A stretch of DNA of 64,000 bases. It comes from Candidatus Melainabacteria bacterium (GTDB lineage Bacteria; Cyanobacteriota; Vampirovibrionia; Obscuribacterales; Obscuribacteraceae). The translations under genes were made by a program, and so were the position numbers. Positions within the stretch are counted from its first letter, which is position 1. Each line of letters begins with the position of its first letter. The notes beneath the pieces are model-generated. The model ran no database searches and was not told the DNA's origin. It worked only from the letters and a program-made list of their open reading frames with translations. The stretch spans positions 91,146 through 155,145 of the forward strand of contig QKMZ01000007.1 in the NCBI GenBank assembly GCA_003242885.1, written 5' to 3'. Below, piece by piece: positions 7,973 to 17,107 of this stretch.

Positions 7973-9007
7973 GTGGGCTTGTTCAAAAACTATATGCGCA
8001 GAGGTATTGGTGTCGATCTGGGCACTGCGAATACCTTGATTTACGTAGATAAGCAGGGCATCGTCCTGCGTGAGCCGTCTGTCGTCGCTGTCGATGATTT
8101 GACCAACTCGGTTAGAGCCGTTGGTGAAGAAGCCCGGGCAATGCTTGGAAGAACACCGCAAGGAGTGCGCGCTACGCGACCGCTTCGAGACGGAGTGATT
8201 GCTGAGTTTAAGTATGCCGAGTATATGCTCAAGGAATTTCTCTCTCGCGTGCTCAACGGCAATCGTGGCTGGATGGCACCTGATCTTGCCATCGGCGTAC
8301 CTTGCGGAATTACGGATGTGGAGCGCAATGCCGTCCGGCAAGCTGCTCGCAGCGCCGGCGCTGGGCAGACATACCTGCCCGAAGAACCAATGGCTGCAGC
8401 TATCGGCTCCGGATTGCCAGTTGCCGAAGCAACCGGTTCGATGATCGTTGATATCGGTGGTGGTACCACAGAAGTTGCCGTTATTTCCCTTTCCGGCATT
8501 GTCGTTAATGAGTCTCTGCGCGTTGCAGGCGACGAACTGAACGATTCGATTATTCGTTATTTGAAGAAAGTCCATTCCCTGGCTATCGGGGAGCGTACTG
8601 CAGAAGAAATCAAATTCCGCCTGGGCAGCGCTTACAAAACAGTAGAAAACGATCGCTATGAAGTTAGAGGCTTGAATCTCATCAACGGCTTGCCGCGCAC
8701 TGTAACTATCAGCCGCGGCGAAGTCAGAGAAGCGATGACCGAAACATTGACCAGGGTCGTTGAAGCAGTCCGCAGAACGCTCGAGCGTTGCCCTCCAGAA
8801 CTTGCCGCCGATATCTATGACCGCGGCATCATGCTGACGGGAGGCGGAGCGTTGCTGCAAGGATTGGACGAACTCATCTCCAATGAGACCGAAGTGCCGG
8901 TCCTCATTGCAGAAGATCCCCTCTCCGGCGTCGCAATCGGGACAGGCAAGATGTTGACCGATCCGGCATATCGTCGCGTCTTGGCGCACGCACTCTGCGA
9001 AAGTTAG
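7973..9007 (+). CDS. mreB: Rod shape-determining actin homologue MreB
   Basis: MreB filaments on the inner membrane guide lateral wall synthesis. The 344-residue length is normal. Actin-fold motifs are present: phosphate-1 GVDLGTANTLIYV (near 12-24), the LREPSVVA segment, phosphate-2 VDIGGGTTEVAV (near 160) and adenosine site GIMLTGGGALL (near 285). The N-terminal GLFKNYMRRGIG can form the amphipathic membrane-binding start. The start is GTG 7973. It is the first gene of a tight co-directional block with mreC (13 bp gap), the mreD-like gene and PBP2. A 548-codon antisense frame across mreB/mreC is a shadow. Confidence 0.97.
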   Translation: MGLFKNYMRRGIGVDLGTANTLIYVDKQGIVLREPSVVAVDDLTNSVRAVGEEARAMLGRTPQGVRATRPLRDGVIAEFKYAEYMLKEFLSRVLNGNRGWMAPDLAIGVPCGITDVERNAVRQAARSAGAGQTYLPEEPMAAAIGSGLPVAEATGSMIVDIGGGTTEVAVISLSGIVVNESLRVAGDELNDSIIRYLKKVHSLAIGERTAEEIKFRLGSAYKTVENDRYEVRGLNLINGLPRTVTISRGEVREAMTETLTRVVEAVRRTLERCPPELAADIYDRGIMLTGGGALLQGLDELISNETEVPVLIAEDPLSGVAIGTGKMLTDPAYRRVLAHALCES

Positions 9008-9020
9008 GGAGACGTCACAG

Positions 9021-9824
9021 GTGGCATCCCAGAACCAGGGCAACCTTGATTCTGAGGCGATCGCTGAGGTTGTCTTCTTTCTTGTCGTCGTCTGGATGAT
9101 CGCTGGTCCTATTCGCGGGACGGTGCTGTCGACGCAAACTTGGATAAGCTCGGTGTTCACCAAAGGCGCGACGCAGGTCGAGTCCACTAAGAATTTGGCC
9201 GAAAAGCTTATTGAGTCCTCTGAGCGTATTAAGACTCTGGAAGAAAAGCTCGCCAAGTCCGAACTGGAGTTGACTAAGTACAAGCAACAATCCAGAGATA
9301 CCAACAAACTTAGATTGCTGCTCGGTCTGCGTGAGAAAGCAGATCGCAAGACTATTGCTGCGGATGTTATCGCCCGCAATCCGGACAATTGGTTCGAGCA
9401 AATCACAGTCGACAAAGGCACCCACGAAGGCGTCACTGAAGGTTCGGCAGCAATTACTTCCGATGGTGTCGTCGGCCAGGTTGTGAAAGTCAGCGACCAC
9501 GCCTCTGTTGTGAAACTTTTGACAGACCCTGAAATGAAGCTCGGGGTTGTACTTAAGAAAACCGGCGTCACAGGCATTCTTTCCGGTAATTACCAGAAGC
9601 AAGCAAAAATCGACTGGGTGCCTGTCGGAACCAATGTCGATGTCGGCGAGAAGGTCAGTTGCCTCGGCAAAGGCGGCACATTCCCCGAGAATCACCCGGT
9701 TGGCACCGTTGTCGGAGTCCGTCGTGACACCAATGGAGCCTCGATGCAGATCGAGGTTAAGCTCAGTGAAAACTGTTACGATTTGAGTCAGGTCCTTATT
9801 CTTCCGCCCTTAACCGTCAGGTAA
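9021..9824 (+). CDS. mreC: Rod shape-determining protein MreC
   Basis: A 267-residue bitopic periplasmic protein that links MreB to PBP2 and the elongasome. An N-terminal membrane segment (VVFFLVVVWMIAG, near 14-28) is followed by a coiled coil (near 55-95, ending QSRDTNKLRLLLGL) and the two beta-domains of MreC, with the signatures ARNPDNWFEQITVDKG and SDHASVVKLLTDP. The start is GTG 9021, which follows a GGGAG. It is 13 bp downstream of mreB and 14 bp upstream of the mreD-like gene. Confidence 0.93.
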   Translation: MASQNQGNLDSEAIAEVVFFLVVVWMIAGPIRGTVLSTQTWISSVFTKGATQVESTKNLAEKLIESSERIKTLEEKLAKSELELTKYKQQSRDTNKLRLLLGLREKADRKTIAADVIARNPDNWFEQITVDKGTHEGVTEGSAAITSDGVVGQVVKVSDHASVVKLLTDPEMKLGVVLKKTGVTGILSGNYQKQAKIDWVPVGTNVDVGEKVSCLGKGGTFPENHPVGTVVGVRRDTNGASMQIEVKLSENCYDLSQVLILPPLTVR

Positions 9825-9838
9825 GTCAGACCGGCGCC

Positions 9839-10444
9839 ATGCTGAATTTCGTTTCTATACGAGCAAGAAAACGCCTGGGTGAAATCGGATTCGCCGGGCT
9901 GATTGTGATTTTTGCCTGGCTTCTGCAAATTACTGTTTTGACAAAGCTTTCTCTGGACAGTGTTTTATGCAGCTTGCCTCTGGCAATTACAATCACGTGG
10001 GGAGCGGTTTTTGGTTCGCCACTGAGAAAACCATCACCGGAAGAATTGCGGATGCAGCCTGTCGATCAAGCGATCATGATGCAGATTGCATCGGGCTCGG
10101 TCAGCGGCATGATCATCGGTGCTATTTTTGCTTCCTTCTATGCAACGGTCTCGCCTGTCTATCCGGTTGCTTATCCAATCGTCGGTTGGCTTGCCGGCTA
10201 CTTTTCATTGAAGAGCTTCAATAAAGCTACTCTCCTATGCATCCCTTTGGTTTTAGGCGGAACAGTCTTTGCCGAGTCTATTTCAGCTCTGCAATTGCAC
10301 TTTGTCGGTCGTCCTGACGTTTTACCAAGATTGGCAGAAATCGCTTTTCCAGAGGCTATTCTCAACTCGCTTATCGCGCCATTCATCTATTTCCCGATGC
10401 GCGCCTGGTTCGAATTTTTCAACGTCCGCGATGTGCGAGAGTAA
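9839..10444 (+). CDS. mreD: MreD-like integral membrane protein
   Basis: A 201-residue hydrophobic protein with about five membrane segments in the position where MreD is always found, between mreC and PBP2. MreD belongs to the elongasome and may modulate MreC/PBP2. Sequence conservation of MreD is low; the segment FAWLLQITVLTKLSLDS resembles the usual N-terminal LQ..l.p.l.l.g..PDLLL region. It is longer than the usual 160-170 aa because of a soluble loop after the second segment (SPLRKPSPEELRMQPVDQ). Naming rests mainly on gene order and topology. Confidence 0.72.
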   Translation: MLNFVSIRARKRLGEIGFAGLIVIFAWLLQITVLTKLSLDSVLCSLPLAITITWGAVFGSPLRKPSPEELRMQPVDQAIMMQIASGSVSGMIIGAIFASFYATVSPVYPVAYPIVGWLAGYFSLKSFNKATLLCIPLVLGGTVFAESISALQLHFVGRPDVLPRLAEIAFPEAILNSLIAPFIYFPMRAWFEFFNVRDVRE

Positions 10445-10450
10445 AACGAA

Positions 10451-12268
10451 ATGATTACGACTCCCTCATCGAAACGCCAAACACCGGCATTCGAAACCAC
10501 AAGCAAAATGGTGGTTCTCCTCGTGGTCATCAGTCTTTGTATGGTGGCACTTGTAGTCAGGCTTTTCTGGCTTCAGGTTTTGCAGAATAAATACTACAAG
10601 GCCTGTGCGGTGGAGAATTCTACACGCGTTACTTTCTTGCGTGCTCCTCGCGGGATTATCTACGACCGTCACGGTAATTTGCTGGCCACAAACAAGCAGT
10701 CACTGTCTATGGTGGCGATTCCAAATCAGATTGAGCACCTTTCCGATCTTTCTGCCCGCCTCTCCAAAGTGCTCGATCTGCCGGTGCAAAAGGTGCACGC
10801 TCAGTTGATGAAGGCAAAGGCATCTCATGCCGTACTGCCTTATGTAATTGAGCACGATGTGGACATGAAGATCGTCTCGAATTTCTACGAGAATAGATTG
10901 TTCTTGCCGGGCATCGATATAATCGCTGACGTCTCTCGCAGCTATCCGCAAGGCGAGCTTTGCGCCCATGTGCTCGGATATTGCGGCGAAATCACATCGA
11001 CCCAACTAGAGACTCGTCCCGAAAGACGTATGGGAGACGTAGTCGGACAGGACGGTGTGGAAAGACTGTACGACGTGCAATTGCGTGGAGTGGACGGCGA
11101 GCAGCGCGTCTCGGTTAATGCGATGGGGACTTCTCTGTCGAAAGAAACCGCTAAGCCTGTGATAACAAAGGAATCGCAAGCTGGACAACCGATCGTTCTA
11201 TCGCTTGATCTGGATCTTCAGAGAGCGGCTTGGAATGCTCTGGGAGATCGCTCAGGAGCTGTTGTGGCAATCGATCCGCAAACAGGCGAAGTGCTTGCTA
11301 TGGTCTCGAGACCAAGTTTTGATCCAAATGTTTTTACACGTCGTATTACACCGGCTGTGTGGAAGAAGATCAATGCGCCTTCCCACCCCATGCATAACCG
11401 TGCGCTTTCCGGTTTTCCTCCTGGTTCGATCTGGAAAGCCATTACTCTCATTGCGGCACTGGAAAACAAAGTTGTAAAGCCTGATACAAAACTGCATGTA
11501 TCTGGTGGTATCAGTCTTGGTGGCTTCTTCTTTGGTGACTGGACCCATACCACTGGTTTATTCGACCTGGTGAAATGTCTTGCCTGGTCACGAGATTCTG
11601 CCTTTTATCAAATGGGTCTGAAGATGACTCCCGAGATGATTAAAGAGTGGGGAGTAAAATTCGGTGCCGGTCGCCCGACTGGTGTAGAGCTGAGACACGA
11701 AGGCTCTGGTCTTGTTCCTGATTCTGCCTGGAAAGAGCGTGTGATGCATGAAAAATGGTATCCGGGCAACACACTGCACATGTCGATCGGTCAGACATTT
11801 ACACAAGTTACACCGGCACAAGGCGCTCGCATATTTGGTGCGTTCGGTATGCGCGGTCAAGTTCCAGGTCTGCATTTCGTTATGAAAATCGGTGATCGCC
11901 AGATACCGCCACCTGAAAAAGAAAAGATCAAAATGAATCCCAAGTTCTTGAAAGTAGTGCTTGATGGATTGAAAGCCGTAGTATCGAGTGGAACCGCAGG
12001 TGCTACCAAGCTCGGAAGCATTGAGGTGGCTGGTAAGACTGGTTCTGCAGAAGCGCCGCCGGCAGGCAGTAAAACTCACGCCTGGTTTGCTTGCTATGCA
12101 CCAGCAGATAAACCACGTATTGCCATGTGTTGCTTTGTAGAACACGGCGGTCACGGCGGATCTATTTGCGCGCCAATAGCCAAACAAATTCTCGAGCACT
12201 ATTTTGGTTTGAAGGACAATGCTCAGATAGTTCAAAAACCGCCATCTGCAAAACCTAAGCGACACTAA
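10451..12268 (+). CDS. mrdA: Penicillin-binding protein 2 (elongation-specific transpeptidase)
   Basis: A class B PBP that cross-links peptidoglycan during elongation with RodA. The 605-residue protein has an N-terminal anchor helix (near 20-45), the dimerisation domain with RGIIYDRHGNLLA (near 65) and a transpeptidase domain. The catalytic Ser326 is in SIWK (SxxK), the second motif is S380-R-D, and the third is K529-T-G. The SxD form of the second motif is usual for PBP2. It begins 6 bp after the mreD-like stop and ends the mre block. No rodA is visible in the window. Confidence 0.93.
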   Translation: MITTPSSKRQTPAFETTSKMVVLLVVISLCMVALVVRLFWLQVLQNKYYKACAVENSTRVTFLRAPRGIIYDRHGNLLATNKQSLSMVAIPNQIEHLSDLSARLSKVLDLPVQKVHAQLMKAKASHAVLPYVIEHDVDMKIVSNFYENRLFLPGIDIIADVSRSYPQGELCAHVLGYCGEITSTQLETRPERRMGDVVGQDGVERLYDVQLRGVDGEQRVSVNAMGTSLSKETAKPVITKESQAGQPIVLSLDLDLQRAAWNALGDRSGAVVAIDPQTGEVLAMVSRPSFDPNVFTRRITPAVWKKINAPSHPMHNRALSGFPPGSIWKAITLIAALENKVVKPDTKLHVSGGISLGGFFFGDWTHTTGLFDLVKCLAWSRDSAFYQMGLKMTPEMIKEWGVKFGAGRPTGVELRHEGSGLVPDSAWKERVMHEKWYPGNTLHMSIGQTFTQVTPAQGARIFGAFGMRGQVPGLHFVMKIGDRQIPPPEKEKIKMNPKFLKVVLDGLKAVVSSGTAGATKLGSIEVAGKTGSAEAPPAGSKTHAWFACYAPADKPRIAMCCFVEHGGHGGSICAPIAKQILEHYFGLKDNAQIVQKPPSAKPKRH

Positions 12269-12486
12269 TAATCTGCAAATAGTCGGGTTCGTCGGCGTAA
12301 TCATTGCGAAGATATCGTTTTGCTAATACACTCAGATGATGGGCTGCTAATGATGTTGCGCACTAGTGTCTGTTCTTTTATATAGACAACATATAAAGCG
12401 GTCGTCTGGACAAGCGTTTCAAAAGGCTGGATAATGGCAGCCAGTGTGCTTTGGCATTGGACGACAAGAAGACGACCGAGGACGAC

Positions 12487-13194
12487 ATGACAAAAGTGAT
12501 CAATACACCAAATCCGGTACCATCCTCGGATCCCTCAGAAGAAGCTCCGTGCGAAGAAGCGCTCAAATCACTTTTCTCTTCTGATGAAGTCGAAGGCAAT
12601 AACGGAACGCCTGAAGACTCGGAAGAATTCGTCGTTATCGATGGAGCAGCAAATATTGTCAGTGAAGAGACAGGTGCACTTCCTGCTCAGTCACCAATCA
12701 ATGCACTGGCAAAACTCAGCGATACCGAAACAATTTCAAAGGCAGAATTAGTCAATGTACTCGAGAGCCTCGTCGGCGCCATCAAAGGCGATATGGCTCT
12801 CACTACAACGAACAACATGGATTTTTCAGTTGCTGCACAGGGGCCCGAAAAGATTTCTGCAGTATCTGTAGACGACAAGACAGCAGTTATTGAAGAGCTG
12901 CGCGGATTGTTGCTAGAAGCACAAGAAACAATCATTCGATTGTTGAACGATCGCGTTGATGACCGTGCAAATCTGGCACGTTTGGAAACAGAATTGAAGT
13001 TGTTGCCTGATTTGCAGAATCAAGCCGACCGAGCAATTGCTGTTGCTATCAATACAGATGATTTCCGTAGCGACTTGACTAAGGTAAAATTTGAATTAGA
13101 AAGACTCAGACTGGCGAAAGTCCGCGAGGAACTCGGAAACAAAAAAGGTTTCTGGACAGGCGTCAGAGGCTGGTTCTTCAATAAGGGTACATAG
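12487..13194 (+). CDS. Hypothetical acidic coiled-coil protein
   Basis: A 235-residue soluble protein I do not recognise. Residues 1-90 are acidic and rich in Ser, Pro and Glu, probably disordered. Residues 130-220 are strongly helical with heptad-like Leu/Ile spacing (IEELRGLLLEAQETIIRLLNDR and two later segments). The C-terminus is basic and aromatic (KKGFWTGVRGWFFNKG), which might touch a membrane. I chose ATG 12487 because GAGGA sits 4-5 nt upstream; the frame is open to a TTG at 12451. It precedes the LRR gene by 11 bp, so the two are likely co-transcribed. Confidence 0.6.
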   Translation: MTKVINTPNPVPSSDPSEEAPCEEALKSLFSSDEVEGNNGTPEDSEEFVVIDGAANIVSEETGALPAQSPINALAKLSDTETISKAELVNVLESLVGAIKGDMALTTTNNMDFSVAAQGPEKISAVSVDDKTAVIEELRGLLLEAQETIIRLLNDRVDDRANLARLETELKLLPDLQNQADRAIAVAINTDDFRSDLTKVKFELERLRLAKVREELGNKKGFWTGVRGWFFNKGT

Positions 13195-13205
13195 AAGCTT
13201 TCTCT

Positions 13206-14192
13206 ATGACAACTCAGCAAAGAGTGCTGGCGTTCCCCATGGACCGCTCCCTGGGTGATCTCTACCTGCTCGATGAGACATCAGGAATCAAATACATCGG
13301 TCAGGCGCGTGGGCGTGTGACCGTAGATCAAAACGCTCTTGTCAAGCTGTCTATTAATGACCCGCTCAATGCGTATCTGTCTCCGCTTGACGATTTGCAT
13401 CCTAACGACCTGGCGGCTGTATCTCTCTATAGCGCTTACATCAGTTCTGCCTCTATGACACACCTGGCGCGCATGACGGGCTTGATAGAACTCGATTTGG
13501 GCTATGCGCGCGTCATAAAAAGACTGGAAGCTGGTATCCCCAGCTCTGAGAACATCGATGGTCTCATCGTTTATCTTCGCAAGCTGACAAATTTGCGAAC
13601 GCTCAAATTGGGACATATCCCCCTTACCGACTCTGGAATTCAGCACGTTGCCGAATTGAAGAAGCTCGAAGTTCTGGATCTGGAAGAAACTAAAATCACC
13701 GACAACGGTATGTTGTATCTGCAAGAACTCACTCATCTGAAGATTCTTGATTTGCAAGGTGTCAACATCACAGGTCCCGGGCTGAGAGCCTTTACTCGGC
13801 TGAAAAATTTGCAGAATCTCGATCTTCAGGACACCAAACTCGATGACAAAGGCGCGCAGTATCTTGCCCACCTGCATCAATTGAAATGGCTCAGGCTCAA
13901 GAGTACCCGCATTACTGATGAAGGAATGCAGCATCTTGCCGGTATGACTGGACTGACAGAGCTGGAACTGGACGATAATAACGTCAGTGATTTTGGTCTG
14001 ATTCATTTGAGCGGTATGAGTCAGTTGCACACCCTCGACCTGTCATACACAAAAATCTCGGATTCGGGACTGCATTTGCTCTATGGATTGATCAATCTTC
14101 AAAGTGTCGGCCTCAAAGGTTTGAATCTTTCCGAAGGGGCTCTGAATGACCTGAGAATGGCGCTTCCCGGCTGCCAGTTAGTACTTTCCTGA
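13206..14192 (+). CDS. Leucine-rich-repeat protein
   Basis: A 328-residue protein. After a 75-residue N-terminal segment come about nine LRR units of roughly 24 residues of the form LTxLxxLdLxxTxItDxGLxhL, similar to cysteine-free F-box/internalin-like LRRs found in planctomycetes and cyanobacteria. There is no signal peptide or membrane anchor, so it is probably cytoplasmic. LRR solenoids are protein-binding scaffolds and the partner is unknown. It is flanked by the coiled-coil gene (11 bp upstream) and the SAF-domain gene (9 bp downstream) on the same strand. Confidence 0.8.
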   Translation: MTTQQRVLAFPMDRSLGDLYLLDETSGIKYIGQARGRVTVDQNALVKLSINDPLNAYLSPLDDLHPNDLAAVSLYSAYISSASMTHLARMTGLIELDLGYARVIKRLEAGIPSSENIDGLIVYLRKLTNLRTLKLGHIPLTDSGIQHVAELKKLEVLDLEETKITDNGMLYLQELTHLKILDLQGVNITGPGLRAFTRLKNLQNLDLQDTKLDDKGAQYLAHLHQLKWLRLKSTRITDEGMQHLAGMTGLTELELDDNNVSDFGLIHLSGMSQLHTLDLSYTKISDSGLHLLYGLINLQSVGLKGLNLSEGALNDLRMALPGCQLVLS

Positions 14193-14201
14193 GTAAACAA
14201 A

Positions 14202-14555
14202 ATGGCTTCATTAAACCGAAACACAGGTTTTATTCTCGGCAATGTAATCGGCATTACTGTATTAATCGCTGGCATTGTTTTGACGGCACCGCAAAAACAA
14301 GCAGAACAGGCTGAAATCGATAGACGCAACAGTCAACCAGTGGTGGTCGCTGTTTCAGACATAAAGGCTGGCACGAAAATCAGCGAAGAGCTGCTAAGAG
14401 TAGAACGAAAACCACATAGCGAAGTGCCGCTGAACGCGGTTGAAGCAACGAAAAAAATACTCGGACTTTTGACGAAATCCGACATCAAAAAAGATCAAAT
14501 TGTCACCTACACTGCCCTCGATCTTCAGTCAGGCTCTGCGAAAACAGAGAAATAG
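14202..14555 (+). CDS. SAF-domain membrane protein (CpaB/FlgA-like)
   Basis: A 117-residue protein with one membrane segment (near 10-29) followed by a SAF domain (near 46-108) with the typical pattern VVVAVSDIKAGTKISEELL and a later KDQIVTYTAL strand. SAF domains occur in CpaB/RcpC of Tad pili, in FlgA, and in antifreeze/sialic acid synthases. The N-terminal anchor points to the CpaB/FlgA side, but the protein is much shorter than CpaB and lacks the RcpC region. It converges with a secretin gene (52 bp between stops), which fits an outer-membrane secretion or pilus role. Confidence 0.68.
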   Translation: MASLNRNTGFILGNVIGITVLIAGIVLTAPQKQAEQAEIDRRNSQPVVVAVSDIKAGTKISEELLRVERKPHSEVPLNAVEATKKILGLLTKSDIKKDQIVTYTALDLQSGSAKTEK

Positions 14556-14607
14556 ACTAAGTAATTACCGTGTAGCAGTTGCCGGTGCAGCGGAACTTCT
14601 TGAGTAA

Positions 14608-16977
14608 CTACATCAACGGTGACGGTTTGTCGGTGACTTGGGTCGGACTCGGATCGTCTTCAACGATCTTCGGCGTAATGAGCAGCATCAGTTCAGTTCT
14701 ATTGCGCCCCTTGAGACTGTTTCTGAAGAGAGCTCCTAGTACTGGAGTTTCTGCCAAGTAAGGTACTTTAGCCAGAATTGCCGCTTCGTTTTCGGTGAAT
14801 AATCCACCAATGACTAGAGTCTGTCCATCTTTTACTCGAACTTCTTGTGACATGATGTCGCGGATGTTCAGCAAGGTGACGATTGTCGGGTTTTGGTTCG
14901 GGTTGCCGAAAACCAGCGGAGCACCCAACGGCGTGGAAACTTGCGGTCTCAGTCGCATCGTGATAAACCCGTCTTCAGCCACTTTCGGGAGCACGTTTAG
15001 AAAAATACCGGCTTTTGTCAGTTCTACGTTTGTAGTCACAACTCCCAGAGAAACTGTTGATGTCACTTTGTGCACGACTTCTTGCGCAAGGGTGATAAGT
15101 GACTCGGTGTTGTCTACGACTACGACCGACGGGTTCGCGATCAACTTCGCTTTGTTGGTTTGCAAAAGCATGTTGAGGCTGATGTTCAACGCAGTCGGCA
15201 TAGTGGCTATATTCGCTCTGCCGCCGGCACCACCTCCCAGCGTTAGCAAGTTGATGCCGGTTTGTGCTGCCGGAACTGACGAAACCCCAGCAATCTGTTG
15301 CACTGTTGTCGGCAGAACAGAACCGATAAGTCCGGTAAATGGATTGGCCGGAGCGAAGTTGGTTACGCTGTTTGATGCTTGCGCGACACTATTGGCTGTT
15401 TGCGTGACTTGAGTATTTGAGCTTGCAAATGGCAGGCTGAGAGGCGAGGTTACTTGATTAACTACCTGCGTTCCAGACCCGGCGATATTATTCGATTGAC
15501 CGCCAAGACCGGGTAAATAACGCACCAATGGAGCAGCAGCATTTCCCAAGATAGAAGCCGACAAACCACTGCCTTGTGTGCTTACGTTGGCGGAGAGTTG
15601 CCTGATGCCCTGATTTGTGAGTTCAACAAGTGAAGTTTGTACGTGAACTTGACGCGGACGTCGATCCAAAATTCGAATCGCTTCTTCGGCAACATTCAAA
15701 TCTTCGGAAGTTCCAACCACAAGGATTTGACGATTTTTCACATCCGGAACAACGATCGTAGAGCCACCATTGGGATCAACTACATAGGTTGCAGGAACCT
15801 CCTGGAAGGTTCGAATTTGCTGTGTGCCTGGATCAACCGCAGCGTTGTTGAAGCCCACACCTTCTTGAGTTTGGCTTCTGCTCGTACCAAGAACCTGGCG
15901 CTTTTCAGTATCAAGTTCTGTAATTTGATTGTTGTTGCTTTCTTCTCTTCCGCCACCTTCGGCAAAGCCCGGATCCGGAGCCAAGTCACCGCTTCGCTTT
16001 AATTCATTGCTGAATTTGGGAATGTAGCCGCGGTTGAAGACCGACGCGTTAAGCAGCATCGCCACATCATAAGGATGCGCATAACTCAATTTGAAAACTC
16101 TGGCAACAGGACGATTCAATCCCAATTGGACCATCGCCTGAGGTGTACCGACAATGACGGTATTGTCCACTTTTCGGCTTTGCAGTCCTGCCGCGGCCAA
16201 CACCGTATCCATGGCTTCATCAAGAGTGAGATCTTTTAGATCACCTGTAATTTTGCCGACTACGGACTTGTCGATGATGATATTCAAATTGCCGCGCCTA
16301 GCCAGCTCCGCAATTACTTCTCTTGCCGGCATGTCTCTGAAGCTCATGTTGTGCAAGAGCTCCTGCGAAGCAAATAATTTGAAAGGACGACGCACCTGCA
16401 CAGTGCCTGAGATGCTGGTGACAGAAGGTTTTTTCGCTAAAGATTGGGCAAGCTGTCTGGCTGCTTCTTCTGGATTGGCCGAGAAATCAGAAAGCGATGT
16501 AGATGGAGAATCGCCCGAACTGGAAGCACGTGAACGAGAAGAACTCGATGGTGGGCTGTTTTGCGCAATTGACCGCCGGCGCCCCTCTGCATCTGTCGAT
16601 GAACGATCACCTTTCATTGATTCAGGATCGTTTTGATATTCTCTTTGCGTTTCTTTTACAGAATCACTTGAAGAAACATTTTCAGATCCTGGACTTGGTC
16701 CTTTTCCTGACGTTTGAATCTTTCCTGGTTCATTTTCCGGATCTAAAGGAATAGGATCTGGTGTGAACTTCAGTAACCGAGTATCCGCTTTCGAAGGCGC
16801 AGATTTTGATGCGTCATCATCTGCCCGTGCCGGAAGTGCCAGATATGGCGGAATGGTAAAGCTGAAAACAATAGGTGCGACAAAAATACTGAAGGCGAAT
16901 CGACGTCCAGTCACTTTCGACCTTCTTGAATCGGATGAATTGTTCTGGTGCCAAATACGGTGCAATTTTTTTCTCAC
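14608..16977 (-). CDS. Secretin (PilQ/GspD family outer membrane channel)
   Basis: A 789-residue outer-membrane multimeric gate for a type IV pilus, type II secretion or Tad system. An N-terminal signal/anchor (near 26-50) is followed by a Ser/Pro-rich disordered region (55-195) and an STN/N0 domain (near 210-280: FRDMPAREVIAELARR, VVGKITGDLKDLTLDEAMD). Then come secretin N-domains with an inserted Asn/Gln-rich stretch (near 330-400) and the C-terminal secretin domain with IANPSVVVVDN, EVRVKDGQTLVIGGLF and LMLLITPKIV. Pilus partners such as PilMNOP are absent nearby, but a SAF protein and TadE/G-like genes occur in the window. The CCAAATACGGTG dyad overlaps codons 5-9. Confidence 0.88.
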   Translation of the reverse strand: MRKKLHRIWHQNNSSDSRRSKVTGRRFAFSIFVAPIVFSFTIPPYLALPARADDDASKSAPSKADTRLLKFTPDPIPLDPENEPGKIQTSGKGPSPGSENVSSSDSVKETQREYQNDPESMKGDRSSTDAEGRRRSIAQNSPPSSSSRSRASSSGDSPSTSLSDFSANPEEAARQLAQSLAKKPSVTSISGTVQVRRPFKLFASQELLHNMSFRDMPAREVIAELARRGNLNIIIDKSVVGKITGDLKDLTLDEAMDTVLAAAGLQSRKVDNTVIVGTPQAMVQLGLNRPVARVFKLSYAHPYDVAMLLNASVFNRGYIPKFSNELKRSGDLAPDPGFAEGGGREESNNNQITELDTEKRQVLGTSRSQTQEGVGFNNAAVDPGTQQIRTFQEVPATYVVDPNGGSTIVVPDVKNRQILVVGTSEDLNVAEEAIRILDRRPRQVHVQTSLVELTNQGIRQLSANVSTQGSGLSASILGNAAAPLVRYLPGLGGQSNNIAGSGTQVVNQVTSPLSLPFASSNTQVTQTANSVAQASNSVTNFAPANPFTGLIGSVLPTTVQQIAGVSSVPAAQTGINLLTLGGGAGGRANIATMPTALNISLNMLLQTNKAKLIANPSVVVVDNTESLITLAQEVVHKVTSTVSLGVVTTNVELTKAGIFLNVLPKVAEDGFITMRLRPQVSTPLGAPLVFGNPNQNPTIVTLLNIRDIMSQEVRVKDGQTLVIGGLFTENEAAILAKVPYLAETPVLGALFRNSLKGRNRTELMLLITPKIVEDDPSPTQVTDKPSPLM

Positions 16978-17107
16978 TGTTCACAAGTATGGCGTCGCCG
17001 GCGGTGCTTTAATTGTGAACTCGGAAATGCAATCGGTGAGTCATCGCCTCAATAATTGTACCGGGTGTAGTAGATTTTGCAATTAATTACTATCGTGAAA
17101 TCGCCCG

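Noticed and set aside
7931..9577. A 548-codon antisense open frame across mreB and mreC
   Set aside because: It is a shadow of two certain genes; its product is low-complexity Ser/Thr/Val-rich and has no recognisable domain or Shine-Dalgarno.
14795..15412. A 205-codon frame antisense to the secretin gene
   Set aside because: Its composition mirrors the Gly/Val-rich secretin codons; no ribosome site and no family.
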